A DNA stretch of 64,000 nucleotides from Neodontobutis hainanensis (GCA_024349245.1 JALDNG010000003.1:10377001-10441000), one strand, 5' to 3'; counted from the first letter of the stretch, positions 48,465-61,210 are shown. The notes: generated by a model from the sequence alone, not told the origin. Numbers and translations are program-made.

Positions 48465-49040
48465 TCATTATTTGCCTCAAAATTCTACAAACAATACCCT
48501 ATAATGACAATGTGAAAGAATGTTGTTTGAATTCTTTGCAAATTTATTAAAAATAAAAAACATAAAAAAGCACATGTACACAAGTATTCAGAGCCTATAC
48601 CATGACACACAAAATTGAGCTCAAGTACATCCTCCACTGAACATCCTTGAGATGCTTCTACAACTTGATTAGAGTCCACCTTTAGTAAACTCAGTTGATT
48701 GGACATTATTTGGAAAGGCCCACACTTGTTTAAATAAGGTCCCACTGTTAACAGTGCACGTCAAAGACAAACCAAGCCATGAAGTCCAAGGAATTGTCTG
48801 TAGACCTCGACGTACAGATCTGAGGGAAGAATTTCTGCAGCATTGAAAGTTCCTATGAGCACAGTGGCCTCCATCATCTGTAAATTGAACCACCAAGACA
48901 CACAGCCACAATAACAAAGGAGTGGCTACAGGACGACTCTGTGAAAGTCCTTGCGTGGTCCAGCCAGAGCTCACACTTGAACCTAATTGTCCATCTCTGG
49001 AGAAATCTGAAAATGTTTGTGCACCGACACATGTACCCAT
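48465..49040 (+). mobile_element. Tc1-like transposon, internally deleted
   Basis: The left end ('tataatgacaatgtgaaaga' near 48499, 'tttgcaaatttattaaaaat' near 48534) and 5' region ('aagccatgaagtccaagga' near 48773) match a common fish Tc1 subfamily. The transposase N-terminus ('MSTVASII' near 48860) jumps directly to its C-terminal part ('ITKEWLQDD'-like near 48912, then 'LNLIVHLWRNLKMFVHR' near 48978). The central catalytic domain is deleted and the right terminus is missing. Confidence 0.75.
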
Positions 49041-49349
49041 TCCACATAATTGTAAGTCCTGTTGTCTTATAAAATTACATTACAATAACCCCTCTTCATT
49101 TGCATTTACTTTCATTGTGCTTCTTTATTGCCCTTTTGCTCGCCAAGCCTAAATTCACAAACCAACCATACACAGATTACCATTTCTCTGACTACTGCCT
49201 GGAAGTAATTTATGCTTTGCATTTGTTTTGAAGTTTTAAAGCAGCTGTAAATAAATTGGACTGTTTATAGTTACACTGCGTTTGGGAGCTTTTTCACTTT
49301 TAATTTTTGTAAGTGAACGCTCTGTCTCTCGTTCAAAAAAAAGAAACAA

Positions 49350-49490
49350 ATGGCAAGGCTAGTAGCACTGTGTCCTCACAGCAATGAGGGCATGAGTTTG
49401 AGAAAACCTGCACACTACAGCAGAAGTAGACGCTTGACTTATATGACCACCTACCCAAAGGTGGCCAAGTCACTCTGGGAAAAGAGATTT
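49350..49490 (+). repeat. Decayed tRNA-derived SINE head
   Basis: 'gtagcactgtgtcctcacag' followed by 'gcatgagtttgag' resembles the tRNA-like head of a fish SINE whose consensus reads 'gtagcactgttgcctcacag'. The boxes are degraded. Confidence 0.4.
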
Positions 49491-50524
49491 TTAATCTTAC
49501 TTTAGGATATCACCTGTTTAAATAATGGATATAAATAAATAAAAACATGTTTTTAATAAATAATGAAGTGGCAAATAGTCTGGTTTAGGAACTTGATAGA
49601 CATGCACTCTTTTTCTCAGGCCTCTCGTGCTCATAATGCTTGTAAAATGGAACTTTCATGCCATAAAACTGACAATTCTTAAAAAACTGCTTCCACGGTG
49701 AAGATTTCTTGAAACAGATGATAGAAAGACATCAAGGCATCTGACATAAGTGTGACATTGAGTCCAAGCAATCAGAAAACTCATTTGAGCATTTGTTGTT
49801 GATCTGAGTAGATGGAGATATTTTGCCAAAACCTCTCGTATGGACTGAATGATTATTATAAATGGAGAGAGGAAATGTAATTTATGATACTATCTTCTTT
49901 CTCTTTGAACTACATGATGTAAAGTTAGCACTGGGTTCACAGGAAAACAAGCTAGTGCTGCTGTAAACGCATGTTCCCACATTTCTGTGAAGACCTGGCA
50001 ACAGCGAAGTGTCAAGAAGGCCATCTATTCTGCGTCTCCCACTCGTGTTCGCACAGGTACAAAGAAAAAACCTTTTATTAAATCGAGTTTATTGTGGGCA
50101 GCACTGGGGCAGTAATAGGCTTCATGTAACAGAACTGGTTGTTTTCAAAAGCAAAATGAGTAACAATATTTTCTATTTAAATGGTAATCGGAAAAAAGAG
50201 GCTTTTACAATCAGTACTATATTCTTAAAGGGAAAGGTCTTTCATGTTATTCTAGGTTTTAAAATGTTTTAAACGGTCAAAAAGCCCCATTTGCCTTCAC
50301 TTTGAATTATGTCTGCACCAAAGAAACTTTAGTCATGATGAATACAAAAGGCAACATAAATAATAATAGTATACTTTTACCAAGATTTTTCAAAACACTG
50401 CAAGATATTTCAAATTTTCAAAAGTTTAATGCTTTTAAAATAATTTCCCATTCCAAGACTACAACTTCAAATCATGTAGGTACGGGAAAGTCTGTCATAT
50501 TTTAGAACGTTTTCAATGAGTCCC

Positions 50525-50700
50525 ACTCCTGCCTCACAGCAAGACGGTCAAAGATGTGCATGTGCTGGTCACATGAACAATTTAAACTCAATCTCTGTCT
50601 AAGTATTGTCCCGGCAACTAACTCAGTGTACCCCAAGCACAAAACTGCTGGGATAGGCTCCAGTCAAGGACAAAGTGGAAGATGAATGAATGAATGTATA
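50525..50700 (+). repeat. Decayed SINE with GAATG tail
   Basis: 'ctgcctcacagcaagacgg', 'ctgggataggctccagtc' and the terminal 'gatgaatgaatgaatg' give the head, tail domain and simple-repeat end of a fish SINE related to 35265-35510. Confidence 0.5.
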
Positions 50701-51199
50701 GTACCCTCATTCATACAGTTTTAAGAACAGTGGCTCAGGACTCCATCTCTTGGCACATAGTGATACAACAGACTTACTTTTATAGAATTTTCTGAGTCTA
50801 TATGTCTGTATCTATAACAAAACAGTGACACGTTTGGCTCTCTGTGAAGTCTGCTATTTTCTGTCAGATGAAATAGTTACATCTTTAAACTGTAAAGGTA
50901 TAATAAACATGCTCTGGGTCGTGTGAATACAACCACAGATGAGCACCTTCCACCATACTATTCTTAACCTGTTAAATCTAAGGCATCTAAAGGATAATAA
51001 AGATCTGAATCCCCCTGAAACCTGTGACAGCTGCAGTGGAGAGAATGCGCTGCCTCTAGGACCCAGTGCTCCCTCCTCAGCCTTTGTAGTTTTGAGGGAG
51101 ACTGAGATGTGCTCCTTCTTCTTCTTCTTGCTTATCACGATTCACATCGAGCTCGTGGAGCGGCTCAAGACGATGCACAAGGCAATTTAAAGCCGTCAC

Positions 51200-51487
51200 C
51201 GCATTTTTTATTTTTATTTTTTTAAATCCAATTCATCATTTTTTCCATCCTGATTTTATTGTATTTTTCTTTTCTGGCGGGACACTATGAAAGCCAATGC
51301 ATCGTGGTCGCGTTTTTGCAGACTGTTGGGACTATGATCTGTCAATGCTCGCAGCTCTGTTCTCATGACACCCATGCACTAAATCCGTGTGTTCTCAAAC
51401 CGGGGGAAAGCCGTGAATCACCCTTAACTTTCGTGCGTCTTCGTCGTTTCCAGCTGCAGCAGGTAGCTCCTACTTTGTGCACTTGAG
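51200..51487 (+). other. gabra2: Probable gabra2 5' non-coding exon and promoter area
   Basis: Sequence rising in G+C ends at a strong donor (gag|GTAAGT, 51488). It would splice to the acceptor 'tgtttgtag' at 51935, just before the start-codon exon. Its 5' boundary cannot be set from the sequence. No convincing TATA box was seen. Confidence 0.45.
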
Positions 51488-51935
51488 GTAAGTGTCTCAA
51501 TTTACCAACATAGACAAAGGCTTTGCTAATTTCACTCATCATTTTTTTTTTACAATAAGGGGTGCTCGTTTAATTAGGGCAAGCTTTACGCGTCGTTAAA
51601 ACCAATGCTAAATGTAATTAGCTGTGGATTTTGGTTGAAAAACGTCAAATAGGCGACGCGTCTTGAAATGGCTGGCTGGGTTGGCTTCAGTATTTTTAGG
51701 GAGCACAAATTTTCAGTGAGTGGAGGCGTAGGACGTGTCACAGAATACTAATTACTGTCAGCGCCCCCCCCACCCGTGTCGTGCGTTTTGGTTATTATTA
51801 TGATTATTATTTTTGTCTTTAAAGGGAACCCCGTGTTGGATGTAAAGACAGCATAGGGCTCTTGTGCATGTAAACCCCAGACATGTCATGTCAGATCCAA
51901 TCATTGAAGCCCATGTCTGTGTCCGCTGTTTGTAG

Positions 51936-52015
51936 GTGGTTGCAGCCATGTGGAGCAAGGAGAGCGCGTCTGTACTTCTCATCTGCCTGGCCCTCACAGA
52001 TCTGTGGAGAAGCAG
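51936..52015 (+). CDS. gabra2: gabra2 exon with start codon and signal peptide
   Basis: After acceptor 'gtttgtag' at 51935, 12 untranslated bases precede ATG 51948 in a near-optimal context (gcagccATG). The coding part is 68 bp (22 codons plus 2 bases), donor GTAAGT. It encodes a short N-region and hydrophobic core. Arg23 is split across the following 5.4-kb intron. Confidence 0.75.
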
Positions 52016-55000
52016 GTAAGTCTTTGGGAAAAATCGCAGGAGTAAAACGAAGGCTGCGAGCGATTATTGTAGATCAGTCGCTCGGCTGTCTCTTCAAGGC
52101 AAGAAGAGGTCTGTGTGTGTATCACAGTGGAATCATAACCAGTGGACACAACAGGAGAAGATAGACTGTACCGCCCGCAGAGCTGGGCTTCTCACCATAA
52201 CAAGCCCGAGTGCACGCATGTAATAGTGCAGGGGCGACTCTAGTCTTTAATACAGCCCTGTGCAGCGCCCTTCCCCCTCAGCACCACCTCAGCTCAATGT
52301 TTTTACAAATGTCAATGATTTCATTAGGAAAGATACCAAAATCATTTTCCTTTGATTTACAGCTGCATGACCACTAAGCTCCACTGTTGTCAGAGAACAC
52401 CCCTGAATACACTCTTAAGACCAGCACTGATATTTAAATATATTTATTGTACTTGCCATCTATCAAATGATGCAAAAGTGACCGTATGTCGTGTAGTGCT
52501 CAGGAACATTTTGAAATGTGTATTATTACAAATACTGCCAAGGTTGTTGATTTTTAATCTAAGAGCTTTCTTTGTATCTGGCACAATAGGCCTACTAGTG
52601 TTGGAAATGTGTGCGGCTCACACATTTATATAACAAAGGCTAAATTTAAATTCTAAATTCTAACCAAACCTTTAGTGCTAAACCCAAATATTTGACTGTA
52701 TTAATTGGACTTTGTCATATAGTGTCTATGGAGACAATGATTGTTTTGTTGGTTGTTACACACTCACATTACTTTATTTTTCAGTGCACTATGTATTTGT
52801 AAACTCAAGCAAATCTAATGAAGAAATGTTAGCGTAGTATTAGCATTTCAAATTCATCAGTAGACTGGTCCCCACTACTTTTACCTAATTCCTCTTCTGT
52901 GGTGCACAAAGGATGTTAGTCTGACATTGCCTGCATCCTTAGTGCACTTGTATGTAGCACACAGTGCACACCTCACACTCATGTGGAAGTATGTGAGAAA
53001 GGTAAAGCATTTATATTGAAATGTATTCATTGGATATTTGCATGTTTCAGTTATGAGTAAACTTACAACTATTTTGGCTCATGTTATTACAAACATAGCA
53101 CTTGAACAACCGCACACGCAAAATTAAAATAGTAGGTGGTAGTTTCCAGTTTAGAAAAGCACAATTTATCAAGATTAAGTATTTCATTTATCGCTGTGGT
53201 GGTCACTGTTGTTGAGCTGTGATTGTTTGCTGTTGATTATTATAAGGCCTGGTGCTTCAGTGGCAGCACAGTGAGGTTCTCAAGTCGCCTACATCCTTAG
53301 TGCATCCTTAGTGCATCCTTAGTGCATCCTCAGTGCATCCTTAGTGCATCCTTAGTGCATCCTTAGTGCATCCTTAGTGCATCCTTAGTGCATCCTTAGT
53401 GCATCCTTAGTGCGCTCACATGGAGCACACTACACACACTACGTGCTAATGTGGAAGTGTGTGAGGGAATACATTTGCATAACAAAGGGAAAAGATCAGG
53501 GCAAATCTCATTGAATTTATAAAGTTACTGTCATTTATCAGAGACAATGAATGTGCTCTTGTGCCTATTTCTGTGTCTTTTTACAACCACTGTCAGTGCA
53601 CCAACTAAGTATGTAAACTTGAACACACAATTGAAAAATAGAAAATATTTTTAATCAAACTCAGAGGGACCTCTCCTACTAATACTAATGGAGCTGACTG
53701 TAAACTTTTAGCTGCAACTTCAGCATCAAAACAAAATAAAAATGATTTCCTCCTTGTTAAACTTTACATGTACAGTATTTATCCATGTTTAACATTGCCT
53801 TACTTTTGTTTCCCTATGTTAAATTAAATATTCAGTGCTAAATATGCACTTTTCTGTTTTATTGGCAGCTTTTAAACTTCCTGGAACATTCCATTGACCA
53901 ATAAAAGCTCCCCATTTTTGAGCATTTAAATGTTCCTGGGTAGAGGTTCTTATTTGTTAAAATGCTCTATGATTAACAGTGGATGGCATCACAAAGCCTG
54001 TTTTGGTGTTTTTTCTTCTTTTGTGTTTTCAGGATGGCAATCATTGAATAAGATCATTGGGCATTTTTATTTTTATATTTTTAAATTTCACCAATTGCAA
54101 ATGAGTTGTGTAAATGTAGTAGCACACCACTGTAGACGTGTGAGTTCAAAAACAGTAGTCTAAAGATTTCATGATTACTATTAATTATATGTGTTGGTTT
54201 CTGCCATATTTACTCCGAAAGCCAGTGGTTCAATTTGTCATTAATCTCACAGAGTGCCACTGACCTTAAATCAGAAAAACAGACTGCGTTTTGTCAGATT
54301 TCCAATTAAGCCTCACAGTCCAGAGGCACGTAGTTTATGTACAGTCGACTGTTTTTATGTAAAGTGGCTTCAATCTGCAAAAGAAATGCTGAGAGTGGAT
54401 TTTAAATCATAAACAATTGTGTCCTTTCTTTGATATTTGTTTTGAAGAATTGTCAGCATTTCAAATAAGAAATATGTAAAAAATATGTTTTGTCTTATTT
54501 AAATTTTAAATAAAACATTACATTTCTTAGTTTGATATTTAGTAAATGTGGTTCTATTAGGTGCTGTTGGGATTTAACTCCTTAAACAGTAGACCATTGT
54601 CAGCACATACACAGTTTGAAGACGCAGACAGGAGCAACTCCACAAAGACGATTAAACCCTTTCAGCTGGTTTTCACACGTTGTTTTAGTTTACAGCACAA
54701 GAAAACCAAAGTACTGCGTCTGCCCTGCTCAGGACAAGGCTGTATTTATGTGTTCTTAGTATTTGACAGCATTAAGCCTTTGTTAAACGTTAAAGTAAAT
54801 GTAAAGAATGCTCAGTAATTATTGAGATATTAACAAATATCACCGGCAACACACTGACTTTACGAGTTTAAAGCACATGAAAACAACAGATTAAGAACAT
54901 TGCATTTATTTTCAGCAACTGCGTCGTCTGAAAGCACACAAACGGTGGACTAGCTTGTTCTTCTAAATCTTTTTACAACACAACAAAGCAAAATAAAGAG

Positions 55001-57577
55001 GATATCCAGTGGCATCACAACCTAAAATATGTCTACGTTGGTCTAAAAATGAGTGAGCACGTATGTCTCTAAACACTGCTCTTCATGTTTTCTTCATGTG
55101 CCAATCTGTGTCTCTGTCCAACTCTGGAGCATGCTTAGTGTTAATGAAGTTAATTGGAGGAAAAAGTATACAGCAGTTTTTGTTATTAATACTAATGCAA
55201 CACCTTGTAAACGGCTGAGGTGCCAGTACTGGAGAGATCAAGTGTCTGTATTTGTCTAAAGGAGGAACAGAATAAAAAATATGTCAAAATAAATTCTATA
55301 TACACTGGTTTTAAGTTAAAGTTATTAACCAACTTTAATTTATTAAAATTTAATCACAGTAGAATTTAAATTAGCCAAAACCAAAAAAACTAAAATAGCC
55401 ACTAACACAATTTATGGTGAGCTGAGCACCTCATTAGCCAAGCAAAAGTCACCAAACGACACATGTTAACACAGTTTTGGGCACGTAGTCAGATGCAAGT
55501 ATGAGGAATGTTAGAGCTGGGGTAGTTCTGGGGGTCCTTCTCCTGAAAATCTTCATATAAACTGATGTAGATCCCTGAATTCTGACATTTTAGATAATAT
55601 GGTGTCAGAAAAGTAATTTTTTTTGATAAAAAAAAAAAAAAAAAAGGGCAAACAAACCTTTCCTGTACTCTTTTTAACTTGAGCCGTTTGTTTGCAGGAT
55701 GTGGATCTATATGAGCTCATTAAAATAAGATTAAATTCCTATTTTCAACCATGGAAATGAAAAAGTGTTCATGCTTATTTTCTCCTGCTGATTGCTCAAA
55801 CTTTTGCTTGTTTTTTCACTGTTGGTGGTTAGTTTAGTGAAGTATTTATTTTACAAAGCTCAGCCTTATACTTTCCTGGTAAGTACAAGTGTACTATATA
55901 TAGTATTTTAGTCATAATTACATAGGCTCTATCTCACCACCAACTCAGATTTAGGGATGCTAAAAACCCAAAAATGGTATGGCGCCCCCTAAATTGGGGG
56001 CTATTGCCCTGAAAAACCATCACATTGATCCGCCTCTGTTTTGAGGAAAAAACTCCCATTAACAGGCTTTAGCCTCTTTATAGGCCGTATGAAATATTGA
56101 TAGTTCAGGCAGTGGGCCCTCTCTGAGATCAGGACTTAAAAGTGTGAAATATCTGTAATATTAGTGCCGTGTGTTTTTGCGATGCTTCAGCGCCTCAACA
56201 GCATAATCACAGTCTGGGCAGGTTTACTCATCACTAGAACAATAGAAGGAGCAGAGAACTACGCTGCAAAAGGAAGAATAACACTGGCACATGCTTTAAT
56301 CTGGAGATCATTATTCAAAATGTAGTTTATATTTATAAATATGCTCTGCGTTTGAAGTGTTATCGGGGGCTTCTTTTTACTCATCCACAAGAAAAAGACT
56401 AAAGCGCTCAGACCACACACACAGACCTAAAGCTGCAGGAAAGCTTTTACCTTTGACTTGATCCTTCATGTAGCAGAGATCTTTTAATGTGGGCTTCAGT
56501 TTTAACCGGTCTGATGGAGGCACAAGAGGCACACTCTGGACTGAGGCTCTGTCAGGACTGTAGAGGCCTGCAGCTCAAAGCCTGCTGACCTAATGGGACG
56601 TCCGCGGTAAATATTTACAGTGCACAGGTCACAGATAAATGTGTTGTGTGGGTGTCTGCACGGTTCGGCCGCTGTTTCACGCTGTGGCTTGCGAGGAGCA
56701 TGCAAGGTTGTTGCTTATTTGGTGCTACAAACATAAGCCTATCAAAACTACCAAACAAAGCCACGAGGTTGCACAAAACTAGCAAACTAACTTTCTAATT
56801 GTTTACTATCCCTTTAAGACAACCTGCTCCTTTAAATGAGCTGGTGCAGGGGAATGCTAACACAAAGCAATAAAAATAACCTATTTGGTGATAAATCTGG
56901 AAATGTAGGCTAGTGGATAGAGCCTCGTTGAAACTGGTTGTTTGTTGTTTCTGCTTTAGAGCTGATAGAGGGTGGGCTTCAATGTGTCTCGTATTGGTAT
57001 GTCCGTCTGCCTTAATTCAGATGTAATTACGCAAATATGGTCCAAACAGCCAGTTGTGGAAAATACTTAATTATCAGCTACATCATTAGCATCTCTTTCT
57101 TTAAGTTAAATATTCCTATTAACCTGAGGCTGTTACACCAAAGCCACCGGCAGCTGTTATTGTTTAGGGCCTTATCTGAGTGCATTTACCATGAATCAAT
57201 AGCTTTGATTGCATTTGCATATTCAGTTGTGTTTTGGCTCCAAGATCAGATGGTTGAAAAAAGCTCAGCCCTGAACTGGGTTATCTGTATGTAACTGAAA
57301 AAATAAATAAATAAAATGTGAGCACTTGTGTGGGCATGCAGGGAATTTATGGCGGATAAAGGCAAGCTTCTTTTTCCATAAATTAGATTTGAGCCTGTGA
57401 GGAATTATGAGTGGTCTGAAATGTAATGAGATCTCTTATTGTGTTATCGCTGTCTGCGCAGATCTGTGAATGCCGACGCTGCGTCTGATGCCTTCAAAAC
57501 CAACATCACTTTGTTCACGAGGATCTTGGACAGACTGCTGGATGGATATGATAACCGTCTGCGGCCTGGGCTCGGAG
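51948..57577 (+). CDS. gabra2: GABA-A receptor alpha subunit, probably alpha-2, 5' part only
   Basis: Two coding exons (51948-52015 and 57462-57577) join in frame: 61 codons plus one base. They encode a signal peptide (hydrophobic core 'ASVLLICLALTDLW') and the start of the mature extracellular domain with a sequon in 'KTNITLFTR' and the alpha hallmark '[18 protein letters not shown]'. 'NIT.FTR' and 'GLG' exclude alpha-4 and fit alpha-2, 3 or 5. Adjacency and orientation downstream of gabra4 favour alpha-2, as in the vertebrate cluster. The product is the alternative alpha subunit of GABA-gated chloride channels. The next expected exon, the 68-bp one, was not found up to 64000, so the gene runs off the window. 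Confidence 0.8.
52016..57461 (+). other. gabra2: gabra2 intron 1 (5.4 kb)
   Basis: GT-AG intron. It contains an 11-bp minisatellite embedded in a local duplication (52900-53480), poly-A near 55628-55645, and a repeat-poor, homeobox-site-rich block at 57005-57290 just before the next exon. No additional exon recognised. Confidence 0.75.
52920..53480. repeat. Local duplication with 11-bp tandem expansion in one copy
   Basis: The copy at about 52930-53005 has one 'gcatccttagt' followed by 'agcacaca', 'cactcatgtggaagtatgtg'. The copy at about 53290-53470 has the same order, but with 'gcatccttagt' repeated about 11 times (53292-53413, one unit with C for T), followed by 'agcacact' and 'ctaatgtggaagtgtgtg'. 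Confidence 0.85.
57462..57577 (+). CDS. gabra2: gabra2 exon encoding the mature N-terminus
   Basis: 116 bp, acceptor 'gtctgcgcag', donor GTAAGG. It encodes 'SVNADAASDAFKTNITLFTR' and '[18 protein letters not shown]', with the final codon split after one base, the same phase as gabra4 exon 2. The aligned gabra4 segment (exon 2) is the paralogue. Confidence 0.92.
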
Positions 57578-58049
57578 GTAAGGGACCCTCTGTGGCTGCT
57601 GCATTTACACACAATACCCAGTGGATAAAATAACACATAGGGGCACATTTTTGAACCAGTCACATTATGGTGACCTTGGGTGTGTCCGAGACTATTTCCT
57701 AGTCCTTAACTCCTCAATCACAATCCAATGGCTGCACAAAATACTGCAAATTTATTGCAACATATGCAATATTCACTTCACAAAGAACTGCTTTTATTGT
57801 GAATCTTTTGTCAGAGATTCACACTGTCAAACACCAATGTCAAAACAATTCTCCAGTTTGGGACTTAAATCAAACTGCAGAATGTTTTAACTAAATAGAG
57901 ACGTTCAAAAAGTCCTGGTTTAGTCCTAAATTTAGTCTTTGTTTAGTTTTGACTTTGTAGTTTTGACCAGTGGATTTTCTGGTTTTACCAAATCTTTGTG
58001 CAGCTGTGCAGAAATAGTGAATTAACTAATTGATTGTTTTTCTTACTAA

Positions 58050-58150
58050 ATTAAGTCAACTCCTCATTTGGCCTACTGATATAGATTCACAGAATACATC
58101 ATGTCCCTGCAGGGCTACCGTAGGTGCTCGCGGACTGCAGAAAGTGGGGT
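58050..58150 (+). repeat. MITE-like dispersed repeat ('ccctgcagggctac' family)
   Basis: The stretch around 'gtccctgcagggctaccgta' and 'ggtgctcgcggactgcag' recurs in diverged form at about 27335-27375, 45735-45790 and, inverted, 38826-38878. Ends and coding capacity are unknown. Confidence 0.55.
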
Positions 58151-60789
58151 GTGTGTGTGAGGTGGGTTTGCAATCTACAATGTCACCACCAAAAATTACA
58201 CTTAAATGTACGATTCAAAAGTAAAGGTTTTGTTTACATTAACTCAAAAAGTTTAGGAACAAGTTGTGTTTAATTCCTTTATTTATTGAACAAGGTAAGA
58301 AACATCTTCTTGCTACATGCAACAAGGTGCCTTCAGTTTTAGCAGAGGAGTGCCCAGTCTATTTTGGTATATTGCACATAGGGGACCTTTTTTAAAACCT
58401 GAACTTTATTTAACCTGGATTGTCCCATTGTGGTTTCTCTCTTTGTCAAGGGAGTCCTTGCCCATTAGGAATGAACACGGGTCGGAAAACTTTACATAAT
58501 AATGTTACATCCTCCTTTTGGTGTAATGCTAAGGTTACGAAACAGCACGTGTCGTTTTGGGTCGAGGGTTCATTTGGAGTGAGAACACTTCATTTAACAT
58601 CTGCTTTTGCAGTGTTGATAACTTTTGGCAGAAATCCCCTGAAGAACAAACTGACAAACACACTGTGCACAAAACATTTAGGTTATATAACAGCACTGCA
58701 CTTCCTGGAAAGTGAAAGCAGCCGAACGGGCCGTGGTTGACCCTGAACAGCCCTGTTCAGAAATTAACAAGGCCAAAATTTAGATAGATTTGGATAAAGC
58801 CCTGAATTAGTGTGACGTCATACTTTTCTGCCGTCATTGACCCACAGGACATTTTAAATGAGAGGTAAATTACTTAAATTGAGAAGTATGCACAGTACAC
58901 TGTCCTAAATAAATAAACTATAAACTATATCTTAAACAGGGCAGTATAGTCACAAGGTTAGTAGATTATGTTGTCATTAACATTCATTCATAAAAAAAGC
59001 TCTGAATGTGACAAGCCTTCAAATAGCGTCTACATTTACACGTTTCTGTTTAAAATGGAGCAGTTCCTGTGGTGCGTTTCATGTCCCTCACCTCTGCCGT
59101 CACTCTGAGTGTTTGCCATCTCATTTCCAGCTGGCCCCTCACCCCAAAGCTGAGCTCCTCCCTCAGGACTCGGTGCCATTTGAAATTGAAATTCCTGGGG
59201 CCATGAGCTCAGCCCAGGAGCTGCCATATGGGAGAGAGACCTTAGCTTGGCAACTGGACGTACAGTACCATGTCTGTTCGTTGTCTCAACACCATTTAAC
59301 AAGCTTCTATTGGGACTGAAAGGGTTAAACAAATAGATCAGTCTTTAATAGCATTTTGATGAATGATTTCCACATTGCTTGTTTTTTTCATATTTTTTTT
59401 AAACACCACAACTCATATAGTATTAGGACTCTCCCACACTGCCCTTTCATGGTATCAACTATGAGACCAGAACATCCTGGTCCAATCAGAGTAAGTTTCA
59501 GGTCAAACCCCTCCTTTTAGAGATAAAGCTCAGCTCTGGTATAAGTTAAACTCAGAATTAAAAAAGTCCAGATGCTTTTGCTTTAACGTTTTATAATGTT
59601 TGTTACATTCTGTACATTGTTAAAACAGATTTAAAAACATGGAGTGTAATGTACAGCAAAGTAAAGCAAATTTTCTTGATGGTATTTAGAATCTTTGATA
59701 TGTTATTTAGATTAATTGAGTCATTTATTTTTCACATTTTTTTCATTGACTAAGCCAAACAAACCTGGTTTACATCTAAGTATGACACTAAAGGACTCCT
59801 CAGGCGTCAGTAGAGAATGAGACTGTATTTGTTTTGTAACCTGGGATGTGCTACACTTTTACAATTCTTGATAAATGCACTGTTGTTTGGGTTTAGCCAT
59901 CCATCAATAATCAATTCTCCAACGTTCCATCAGTGGAGATTTACAGCTTTACAGACAATTTTACAAATGGCATCCAACTCACAATGTGTGTGCTGTCAGT
60001 GAGGGGGTAAAGAGCATAATTGTAAGTGGCTCAATATTAAGTTTGCACCACCAGCTAAAGACTACATGCCACTGGACGATAAGACTGTCTTATGCTTGGA
60101 CTTGGACAGAACAACAGATAACACCACACGGAGGAGCCTCAAATGCACACGTATTATAGGATATAATTCTTTATTTTTAGTCAGAGACTGTTAAACTGAG
60201 ATTTGTCTGGTGAAAGTAGCACACGCGTGGCAGCTAAAGTCCAATTCATGGCAACAGTAAAGACATAGGTTGTGTCCAAATAGAGGACAGTATAGAGGAC
60301 TTCTGCCTTTACCTTGTTTCAGTCAAACCTGCTCTCCTCTGACAATTCGCAAAGCATTATGGTCTATTTTGACCGTCTAGTGACCATCGCTGCTCACTAC
60401 TTTTACTGATGCATTGTGGGAAACTTTGAGTGCACTAAATTTGAGTCACTGGACATTTGGGACACTGATTCTGACACAGCCATAGAGTTCACAGAAATGG
60501 ACATCATGTAAAGGAACAATAGCCAATATTCCCAATTCACAACAACAATCAGCACAAGACTGCCTTTAGTTTTAACATCTGTGATTTAAAACATCTACTA
60601 CTTATTATTTTTGAAGGAGGCTATGGATTTACATTGACCTTAAGATGCACAGTGTGATGTCATACTACAAAAAAACAGAGTTAGCCATTACTGTTGATAA
60701 ACCTCTGCAGCAGTTGTTTACATTAAAATATCTTAGTTTTCTTAGAAAATATTGCCTTTCTTATAAAGTCCATCTGTATTTATGGTCCA

Positions 60790-61210
60790 GCTTGTTGTTC
60801 AGATGCACTCTCAGGTGTTTTCAGGTGGAAATTATTTTAGTATCTTCTCCACTGATGGTCACAGTTTGAGTTGGGAGTTTGTCGACCTAAAGTCAATGAC
60901 CATCTCGTTAGTTTTGAAGAACATAACCCTAACATAAACTACCTGGTTCATCCAGGTGAGGGAAGTATAAAAGATATATTATAGCATCCTCAACACCAAT
61001 ATGTTTGTTGTAAACTGTAGGGGATCTAGAGCATGTTTAAGCTGTGCTCTTAAGAGTCTAAGTAGCAACCGTTCAAATGCTTTCATAATATGAGAGGTTA
61101 GAGCTACTGGTCAATATCGATGGGTCCAACTGGGCGCCCTACTTTAGGGATTTTTTTCACAGAGTAGAGACCCTACCTAATTGAAGACTCACAGATTTGA
61201 CGAGCACATT
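60790..61210 (-). repeat. Non-LTR reverse-transcriptase fragment
   Basis: Minus-strand reading in broken frames follows the RT order of a fish LINE: 'PKVGRPVGPIDI' near 61110-61145, a 'KHLNGCYLDS' segment near 61050-61080, then a 'CNISFILP'-like remnant where a 'VEDAI.YLL' helix is expected near 60970-61000. Stops throughout. Confidence 0.5.
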
